This document shows positions 58,932 through 64,000 of a DNA stretch of 64,000 nucleotides, one piece after another (position 1 is the first letter of the stretch; each line of letters starts with the position of its first letter). Source of the stretch: Paenibacillus ginsengihumi DSM 21568 (GTDB lineage: Bacteria; Bacillota; Bacilli; Paenibacillales; NBRC-103111). Where the stretch lies: the NCBI RefSeq assembly GCF_000380965.1, contig NZ_KB905568.1, positions 1 to 64,000 of the forward strand, read 5' to 3'. Made by a program: the position numbers and the translations under genes. The notes beneath the pieces were generated by a model. It ran no database searches. It was not told the DNA's origin and was given only the letters and a program-made list of their open reading frames with translations.

Positions 58932-60350
58932 TCAGCGGTGCGGCGCCGGGCGGCGCAGTCCTTTCGGATAATGGTTCTTCAGCTGCCCTTCCGAATGCTT
59001 GCCCCAGCCGAGCGGGAAACCGTCGACGGTGACGAGCGTCCACCCGCTGCCTGTGGAAAGCACGGGCAGTGTCAGCGATTCGCCGCTTAAGTATCTGTGC
59101 ACCTCCTCGCTGTCCGAGGACAGCCGGATCGTCCGCAGCGCAGCGTCCTCCCGCGGCAGCGCCAAGGCGAGCGCATGCGCCGGCCGGGCGAGGCCCTTCT
59201 TCACTTCGGCCAGGTGCAGCCCTGGCCGCGGCGTTTTGAGCCCCTGCAGCAGGGCGGGGCTGAAGACAGCCCCCTCGCCGACGGGCAGCCAGTACAGCTG
59301 GTCGCCGAAGAGCAGCGGCTCGCCCGGCGGCAGCAGGTCGGCTCCGCCGGCCAGGTTGTCCTTGGCGAAGCGGCCGAACAGCCGCATCGCTTCTTCTTCG
59401 GGGCGCGATGCTTGGGCACGCCGACCGGCAGCGTTTCGCGGGCGGCCCGTCTGGCGCGTCGGGCGTTCGGGGCCTGGAGGCGGAGCAAGCTCTGCCTCCA
59501 GCACCAGCACGGCGACAAAATGCCCCTCGCCCCGCTGCCGATGTGGCCAGATTCGCTCGGTCTTCTCCAGCTTCAGCTGGGGAAACTCCGATAGCAGGCG
59601 CTCGATGGTCCCCTCGTTCTCCTGCTCATTGAAGGTGCAGGTGGAATAGGCAAGCCTGCCGCCGGGCTTCAGCATGCGGACGGCCGAACGCGCGATGTCG
59701 AGCTGGCGGGCGGCGCACATCTGGACATGAGCCGGAGACCATTCAAGCACCGCATCGGGATCTTTGCGAAACATGCCTTCGCCGGAGCAGGGGGCATCCA
59801 GCATGATTTTGTCAAAGTAGCCGGGGAACGTCTTCTCCAGCTGGTCGGGCCCGGCGTTCGTGACTATGGCGTTCGCGATGCCGAGGCGCTCGATGTTCTC
59901 GGCCAGCGCCTTGGCACGGGCGGGATGAATCTCATTGGCGACGAGCAACCCGCGGCCCTGCAGCTTGCCGGCGATCTGGGTCGATTTGCCGCCCGGCGCT
60001 GCCGCCAGATCGAGCACGATATCCCCCGGCTGCGGCTCCAGCAGCTCGGCGGAGGACATGGCCGAAGGCTCCTGAATATAATACAGGCCAGCGGCATGGT
60101 ACGGATGCTTGCCGGGCCTCGTTTCTTCCGCGTAATAAAATCCCGTCGGGCACCACGGCACCGGCTCCAGGCCGAAGCGCTCCTTGAGCGGCGCGGCGTC
60201 CTGCGGGTCCAGCTTGAGCGGGTTCAAGCGGAGGCCGCTGGTTCGCGGCTGGCCGTAGCTGGCCAGGAAGCGCTCCGCCTCCTCGCCGCCGAGCAGTTCC
60301 CTCATCTGCCGGACGTAAGCTTCCGGGAGCTGTATGCTTAACGAACACAT
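58932..60350 (-). CDS. RsmF/NSUN-family RNA (cytosine-5) methyltransferase
   Basis: 472 residues from an ATG at 60350 (weak site, AAAGGAATGG). SAM site VLDLAAAPGGKSTQIAGKL, catalytic Cys residues in DAPCSGEGMFRK and AYSTCTFNEQENE, C-terminal RNA-binding domain ending GFPLGWGKHSEGQLKNHYPKG. The domain order equals that of the paralogue at 53677 but the linker (residues about 285-320) is only 35 residues long. RsmF-like enzymes methylate C1407 of 16S rRNA in E. coli; the target here may differ. It is transcribed divergently from queD from overlapping promoters. Confidence 0.92.
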   Translation of the reverse strand: MCSLSIQLPEAYVRQMRELLGGEEAERFLASYGQPRTSGLRLNPLKLDPQDAAPLKERFGLEPVPWCPTGFYYAEETRPGKHPYHAAGLYYIQEPSAMSSAELLEPQPGDIVLDLAAAPGGKSTQIAGKLQGRGLLVANEIHPARAKALAENIERLGIANAIVTNAGPDQLEKTFPGYFDKIMLDAPCSGEGMFRKDPDAVLEWSPAHVQMCAARQLDIARSAVRMLKPGGRLAYSTCTFNEQENEGTIERLLSEFPQLKLEKTERIWPHRQRGEGHFVAVLVLEAELAPPPGPERPTRQTGRPRNAAGRRAQASRPEEEAMRLFGRFAKDNLAGGADLLPPGEPLLFGDQLYWLPVGEGAVFSPALLQGLKTPRPGLHLAEVKKGLARPAHALALALPREDAALRTIRLSSDSEEVHRYLSGESLTLPVLSTGSGWTLVTVDGFPLGWGKHSEGQLKNHYPKGLRRPAPHR

Positions 60351-60394
60351 TGCTTACCATTCCTTTATGTCGAACGTATCTTTGTCTTGAGAGT

Positions 60395-60444
60395 ATTATA
60401 CAAGTTTCACCGTATTGTGAGAAGCGAATGCGCCATGATATAAT
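60395..60444. promoter_or_regulatory. Divergent promoters of rsmF-like gene and queDE
   Basis: Plus: TTGTGA (60415-60420), 18 bases, TATAAT (60439-60444) with TGA before it (extended -10). Minus: TTCTCA (60423-60418), 17 bases, TATAAT (60400-60395). The -35 boxes overlap. The queD leader is only about 20 bases, too short for a preQ1 riboswitch. Confidence 0.75.
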
Positions 60445-60467
60445 AATCTGATGTTTTCGGGGGAGGG

Positions 60468-60956
60468 ATGAATGGACGCATGATGTACGACATTCCGCGA
60501 AAAGTTCAGGTTTTGGGCGAAGATATCGGCGAACATCAGTTGAAATATCATGACCGGGAAGTGCTCGTATCGAAGGAATTCACCTTCGACAGCGCGCATC
60601 ATCTGCACTGCTACGAGGGCAAATGCCAAAGCCTCCACGGTCATACGTATAAACTGCAGGTTGTGATGAGGGGCAAGGTCGATCATCGGGGCATTACGAT
60701 CGACTTTGCCGACATTAAGCGCATCGCCAAGGAGCGCGTTGTTGACCGGCTGGACCACCGCTACTTGAACGAGGTGCTGCCGCCGATGAATACGACGGCG
60801 GAAAATATGGTCGTCTGGATGTACGAAGAGCTGGCGGCCGCGCTGCGGGAGGAGGGGTTGTACCCCGCCGTGCGGCTGGAGGAGGTGCGGCTGTGGGAGA
60901 CGCCGACAAGCTACGCTGCGGTCACGGCAGCGATGATGGGGGAGACGGACGGGTGA
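60468..60956 (+). CDS. queD: 6-carboxy-5,6,7,8-tetrahydropterin synthase
   Basis: 162 residues if ATG 60468 is used; ATGs at 60480 and 60483 are better spaced from GGGGGAGGG. Catalytic Cys and zinc His residues: KEFTFDSAHHLHCYEGKCQSLHGHTYKL (in parts; CxxxHGH), then GKVDHRGITIDFADIK and LDHRYLNE, and the late Glu in LWETPTSYA. It converts dihydroneopterin triphosphate to carboxytetrahydropterin in queuosine synthesis. Its last codons overlap the GTG of queE. Confidence 0.93.
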   Translation: MNGRMMYDIPRKVQVLGEDIGEHQLKYHDREVLVSKEFTFDSAHHLHCYEGKCQSLHGHTYKLQVVMRGKVDHRGITIDFADIKRIAKERVVDRLDHRYLNEVLPPMNTTAENMVVWMYEELAAALREEGLYPAVRLEEVRLWETPTSYAAVTAAMMGETDG

Positions 60957-61651
60957 GCGCAGAACGACAGACGCTGAGCGCGAAGCTGCCGATGGTCGAA
61001 ATTTTCGAGACGGTAGAAGGGGAAGGCACGCGGGCCGGCTTCCCGACCGTGTTCGTGCGGCTGTTCGGCTGCAACCTTCGCTGCACGTGGTGCGATACGA
61101 CGTACAGCTACCCGCCGGCGGAGGCCGAATTCGTCATGACGATCGGCCAAATCGTCGAGGAGACGGCCCAATACCGCTCCCGGCATTTATGTCTGACCGG
61201 CGGCGAGCCGCTGCTGTACGGCGAGAAGTCGGCGGCGCTGATCGAAGCGCTTGCCGGCACAGGCCGTTACGACGACCTGCACGTGGAGACGAACGGCGCC
61301 ATTGACCTTTCGTATTTCCTGGAGCGCATCGAGTCGCCGATCGTCCGCTACATTATGGACTACAAGCTGCCGGATTCCGGCGAGCAGGACAAGATGATCG
61401 AGGCCAATATCAGGCGGCTGCGCAAGCAGGACGAATTGAAATTCGTGATCGGCAGCGAACGCGATTTTCAGGCGGCGCTGGACGTGCTGGCGAAGCATCC
61501 GACGAAGGCGCTGCCGCTGTTCAGTCCCGTATGGGAGACGATGCCTCCGGCTAAGCTTGTCCGGCTCATGCTCGATCACGGACTGCATCAGGTCAAGCTG
61601 AACATGCAGATGCATAAGGTGATCTGGGATCCGGCCGCTCGGGGCGTATAG
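60953..61651 (+). CDS. queE: 7-carboxy-7-deazaguanine synthase (radical SAM)
   Basis: 232 residues from the GTG at 60953, whose GTGA overlaps the queD stop; GGGGGAGACGG stands upstream. Radical SAM cluster motif GCNLRCTWCDTTYS (C-x3-C-x2-C), VEGEGTRAGFPTVFVRLFG before it, and CLTGGEPLLY. It turns carboxytetrahydropterin into CDG, the step before QueC. The order is D-E, with queC displaced by 1.3 kb of repeat-rich DNA. Confidence 0.95.
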   Translation: MSAERQTLSAKLPMVEIFETVEGEGTRAGFPTVFVRLFGCNLRCTWCDTTYSYPPAEAEFVMTIGQIVEETAQYRSRHLCLTGGEPLLYGEKSAALIEALAGTGRYDDLHVETNGAIDLSYFLERIESPIVRYIMDYKLPDSGEQDKMIEANIRRLRKQDELKFVIGSERDFQAALDVLAKHPTKALPLFSPVWETMPPAKLVRLMLDHGLHQVKLNMQMHKVIWDPAARGV

Positions 61652-61759
61652 CGGTCGGGCTCGCTGCCGTCACGCTGCGTTAGGCGCCGCAGCCCGAAGC
61701 CGGGCGCGGCAAGGGAGCGGGGGGCTGCGGCGGCAGTGGCGCTGGTCCATTGCTCGATA

Positions 61760-62001
61760 GCCGCCGTGCCGAGCGATTCTTTTCGCCATCGGACATCGTC
61801 AGCGATACCTGAAAATTTGGCTCGTGGATCATCGCCAAATTTTCATGATAGCCGCCCATGCCGCTGACGCAGCACCATCAGATGATGAAAGTGGGCTGCG
61901 GGCCCTGGGCGCTATTTTCAAGATAGCCGCCCATGCCGCTGGCGCAGCACCATCAGATGGTGAAAATGGGCCGCACGCCCTGGGGGCTATTTTCAAGATA
62001 G
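61760..62001 (+). repeat. Leader repeat family 1, copy 6: three tandem units
   Basis: The first unit (61760-61850) has a perfect 12-bp hairpin TGAAAATTTGGC (61810-61821) / GCCAAATTTTCA (61834-61845). Two further units (61851-61926, 61927-62001), about 75 bases each and nearly identical to one another, end in CTATTTTCAAGATAG. Their first-hairpin part is diverged (CCATGCCGCTGACGC). Confidence 0.8.
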
Positions 62002-62006
62002 CAAAT

Positions 62007-62189
62007 GTTGTATTTTGTACAACAAAATCGGGGGGATAAGCCCTACTTACGGCTAAAAGTTGTAGAAAGTGCAACATTTCGGGCGATGTTCCCGGGTTTG
62101 AAGCCAATCGCGCCCAAATTGTTGCACAAAATGCAACATTCCCCTTCCTCTGGTGCGAAGAGGGCGGAAAATGTTGCATTTTTTGCAGG
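62007..62189. repeat. Four 17-bp GTTGYA-N5-TRCAAC palindromes
   Basis: At 62007-62023, 62059-62075, 62121-62137 and 62173-62189 (the last with TGCAGG). Spacing is 52, 62 and 52 bases. ACATT often follows. They look like operator-type dyads, but no gene follows for 760 bases. Confidence 0.75.
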
Positions 62190-62370
62190 ATTTGTTGCCT
62201 CATGTGCCCGGGGAGGGGGCCGCTAAGGCGGAGTCTGAACGCTAACATGGTTCTCGCGCTGACGCTGGTTTCTGCACCAGGCAAAACTGCCGCACAAGCG
62301 CAGTCCTGCTCATCCGTTGAATGTGCTTCGATCGAAGCTTCTCTTCATGCCCGCTGGATCGATGCTGTTT

Positions 62371-62563
62371 TGCCGGGCTAACGCTGGCCACAGAGTTTAT
62401 TTCACTCAAAACGCTCGATTTGAAATTGTAACGCAAGTGAGCGGCCTTATTTGGCATTTTTGCTGCCAGATTCAGCGTTTTTGGCAAAATAGCGCTACCC
62501 AGCCTACGTTACATTTTTCAAAGGCTGCTTTTCAGCAAAATAGCGTTTGTCACCAGCGTTAGA
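62371..62563. repeat. Dispersed intergenic repeat, family 2, copy 2
   Basis: Blocks TTTTGCCGGGCTAACGC, GCCACAGAG, CTCGATTTGAAAT and GTTTGTCACCAGCGTTAGAG recur from 23040-23152. The inside is longer and holds imperfect internal copies (TTTTTGGCAAAATAGCG, TTTTCAGCAAAATAGCG). Confidence 0.7.
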
Positions 62564-62621
62564 GATTCGGAAGCTTCGGTGGGAGCATTGGAGAAAGCGC
62601 AGGAAGGGCAGCACAGGAACG

Positions 62622-62780
62622 GCAGCACCAGAAAGAACAGCGAAGGAAGGAAGCAGCGCAGGAAGGGGCAGCACCGGAAAGAACAGCGAAGGAAGGGAGC
62701 AGCGCAGGAAGGGGCAGCACCGGAAAGAACAGCGAAGGAAGCAGCGCAGGAAGGGGCAGCACCGGAAAGAACAACGCAGG
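62622..62780. repeat. 46-bp tandem repeat, three and a half units
   Basis: Units 62622-62667 and 62668-62713 (46 bases each), 62714-62755 (42 bases) and a partial unit to 62780, all purine-rich and starting GCAGCACCRGAAAGAACAGC. No coding role is supported. Confidence 0.9.
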
Positions 62781-62845
62781 AAAAGCTCAGGAAGGATCAG
62801 CTGTCGAACAGAGCACGGCTTGGGCTGCGTGTGGAATATCCAATA

Positions 62846-62937
62846 GACGTCTATGGACGAGCGATCCCTTCGCCATCGGCCGTCACCTTAGGTGCCTGAA
62901 AATTCGCCGGAGGGTTCCGTCCAATTTTTCAAGATAG
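62846..62937 (+). repeat. Leader repeat family 1, copy 7, directly before queC
   Basis: ATGGACGAGCG...TCGCCATCGGCCGTCACC, then TGCCTGAAAATTCGCCGG and CCGTCCAATTTTTCAAGATAG. The GATAGGGG at its end provides the queC ribosome binding site region; the second hairpin ends 16 bases before the ATG. Confidence 0.88.
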
Positions 62938-62948
62938 GGGTTGATTGT

Positions 62949-63644
62949 ATGAAGAAAGCGATCGTCATCTTAAGCGGCGGTCTGGACAGCACGACGTGCA
63001 TGGGCATAGCCAAGGCGCAGGGGTACGAGTTGTACCCGCTCACGTTCGATTACGGCCAGCGGCATAAATCGGAGATCGAAAACGCCCGCCAGGTGGCCGA
63101 ATTCTACGGTGTGGCGCAGCGGCATAAGATCGTCTCGCTCGGCTTTCTGAAGGAGTTCGGCGGCAGCGCGCTGACCGACGAATCGATCGAGGTGCCGCCG
63201 GCCGGCGAAAGCGGCCCGATCGATTCCGATATCCCGGTCACTTACGTGCCGGGCCGCAACCTGCTGTTCCTGTCCATAGCTACCTCCTATGCGGAGGTAA
63301 CGGGGGCAGAGGCGATCTATATCGGCGTCAACGCGCTCGATTACAGCGGCTATCCCGACTGCCGGCCGGAGTTCATCCGGAAGGTGGAGGAAGTGATGGC
63401 CTTGGCGACCCGGGTCGGCGTGGAAGGTGGGCCGATGCGCATCGAGACGCCGCTGATCCATTGGTCCAAGGCCGATATTATTCGGGAAGGCACGCGGCTC
63501 GGCGTGCCGTATCAGCTGACGACATCGTGCTACAACGGCCAGAAGGTTGCCTGCGGCGAGTGCGACAGCTGCCGTCTGCGGCTCAAAGGCTTCGCCGAGG
63601 CCGGCTTGACCGACCCGATACCTTACCGAACGAGCGCCCGGTAA
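62949..63644 (+). CDS. queC: 7-cyano-7-deazaguanine synthase
   Basis: 231 residues from the ATG at 62949; an in-frame extension to 62892 runs through the repeat. PP-loop SGGLDSTTC, then FDYGQRHKSEIENA, YVPGRNLLFLSIA, and the zinc site CYNGQKVACGECDSCRLR. It converts CDG to preQ0 with ATP and ammonia. It belongs with queD and queE but has its own upstream region made of leader repeat copy 7. Confidence 0.95.
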   Translation: MKKAIVILSGGLDSTTCMGIAKAQGYELYPLTFDYGQRHKSEIENARQVAEFYGVAQRHKIVSLGFLKEFGGSALTDESIEVPPAGESGPIDSDIPVTYVPGRNLLFLSIATSYAEVTGAEAIYIGVNALDYSGYPDCRPEFIRKVEEVMALATRVGVEGGPMRIETPLIHWSKADIIREGTRLGVPYQLTTSCYNGQKVACGECDSCRLRLKGFAEAGLTDPIPYRTSAR

Positions 63645-63659
63645 TATGATCGCACGACT

Positions 63660-63698
63660 AAAAGCCCGCTATGCCGCTTTGCGGTATTGCGGGCTTTT
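63660..63698. terminator. Terminator after queC
   Basis: Stem AAAAGCCCGC-AT-CCGC / GCGG-AT-GCGGGCTTTT, symmetrical, so usable from both sides. Confidence 0.88.
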
Positions 63699-63894
63699 GG
63701 CTGCGCGCGGGGCGGCGCGAAGCGGCCTGGTCCAGGCTGGCACTAACGGCCATCAAGCCGGCTTGATGCAGCCCCCGTTCGAGGCCGGTCGATTCGGTTG
63801 TGAACACGGTCGCCGCGGCCTTGATGCCGAACCCGTCCGGGGGACAGGGCTGCTTATGCCGAGAGGCCCGTCGGTATCCCGCACGGGCTGGGGA

Positions 63895-64000
63895 TCATTT
63901 TGGCTTACGCTGCTTGTCGCGCCAGAACAGGACGGTCAGCATCCGCTCGATCCATTCCTTGTCCTGCTCGGTCAGCTCGATGCCGTCGAAGATCAGCTCG
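63895..64000 (-). CDS. C-terminal end of a minus-strand gene, cut by window edge
   Basis: The last 34 codons are open on the minus strand to the edge and end in TGA at 63897-63895: ELIFDGIELTEQDKEWIERM then LTVLFWRDKQRKPK. The peptide is charged and helical. The family cannot be assigned. About 195 bases between it and the queC terminator show nothing. Confidence 0.6.
   Translation of the reverse strand, partial: ELIFDGIELTEQDKEWIERMLTVLFWRDKQRKPK

Noticed and set aside
60351-60467. preQ1 riboswitch before queD
   Set aside because: The mapped promoter leaves a leader of about 20 bases and no preQ1-type stem or A-rich tail is visible.
62622-62780. Tandem repeat considered as a CRISPR array
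   Set aside because: Units are contiguous with no unique spacers, and no cas genes are near; the same holds for 56285-56552 and 12613-12729.

Overview
The window looks like a chromosomal segment of a moderately GC-rich, low-complexity-prone Firmicute of the Paenibacillaceae type (Paenibacillus, Cohnella or a relative). The grounds are strong AGGAGG-type ribosome binding sites, frequent TTG and GTG starts, sigma-A promoters with extended -10 boxes, and a gene set typical of Bacillales: AraR with its operator, CshA, YesL, YitT, YugP, RelQ/YjbM, YtpB-type terpene synthase, CimA, the DUF4178/DUF4247 pair, Bacillus-type 6S RNA and a GlnR/TnrA box. The genus is inference; no rRNA or tRNA is present.

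Layout. 1-0.8 kb: 5' part of an IS110-family transposase running off the left edge, with its non-coding end. 0.87-7 kb (minus): a MacA/MacB-like (YknXYZ-type) ABC export operon, then a MATE-like/MFS transporter pair. 7.1-9.2 kb: two unknown proteins and a YtpB-type sesquarterpene synthase. 9.4-10.3 kb: pfkA. 10.8-12.4 kb: lipoprotein phosphodiesterase. 12.8-17.2 kb: FMN reductase, then araR-araD-araB with two AraR operators. 17.4-24.2 kb: ung, a 64-aa protein, YitT, DUF4247, DUF4178, cshA, yesL. 24.35-24.53 kb: 6S RNA. 24.7-29.8 kb: xylB, an unknown protein, tpx divergent from a GltC-like LysR regulator, YugP protease, a MerR regulator. 30.2-35.8 kb: amt with a GlnR box, DUF294 nucleotidyltransferase plus DEDDh exonuclease, a JAMM peptidase, an MFS transporter. 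36-40.7 kb: TlpA-like thioredoxin, cimA, dinB-mobB, ferredoxin. 40.9-47 kb: a three-gene set of CHASE2 adenylate cyclase, exported FecR protein and exported NHL/stalk protein. 47.2-49.7 kb: ECF41-type sigma factor, L,D-transpeptidase, 44-aa membrane protein. 50.2-57.9 kb: pyrD, relQ, DUF309, thioredoxin, an RsmF-like methyltransferase with a low-complexity insert, an RsuA-family pseudouridine synthase, an acidic unknown protein. 58-63.7 kb: small multidrug exporter, second RsmF-like methyltransferase, queD-queE, then 1.3 kb of repeats and queC. The right edge cuts a minus-strand gene.

The most unusual feature is a family of structured repeats in intergenic regions (near 31.7, 33.0, 34.4, 47.1, 49.9, 61.9 and 62.9 kb). 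Each copy has a hairpin of the ATGACGA/TCGTCAT type, with a second TCGTCAC competitor arm, followed by an AT-rich hairpin whose two arms differ between copies but stay complementary. Five copies sit in the same orientation, with the second hairpin ending about 16-32 nt before the start codon of the downstream gene. This looks like a dispersed 5'-leader element or candidate cis-regulatory RNA. Two further repeat families and three tandem repeats are also described.

Functional themes: pentose use (ara, xylB), glycolysis (pfkA), nitrogen uptake (amt), queuosine precursor synthesis (queDEC), isoleucine synthesis by citramalate (cimA), alarmone and cyclic nucleotide signalling (RelQ, CHASE2 cyclase), and envelope or oxidative stress functions.
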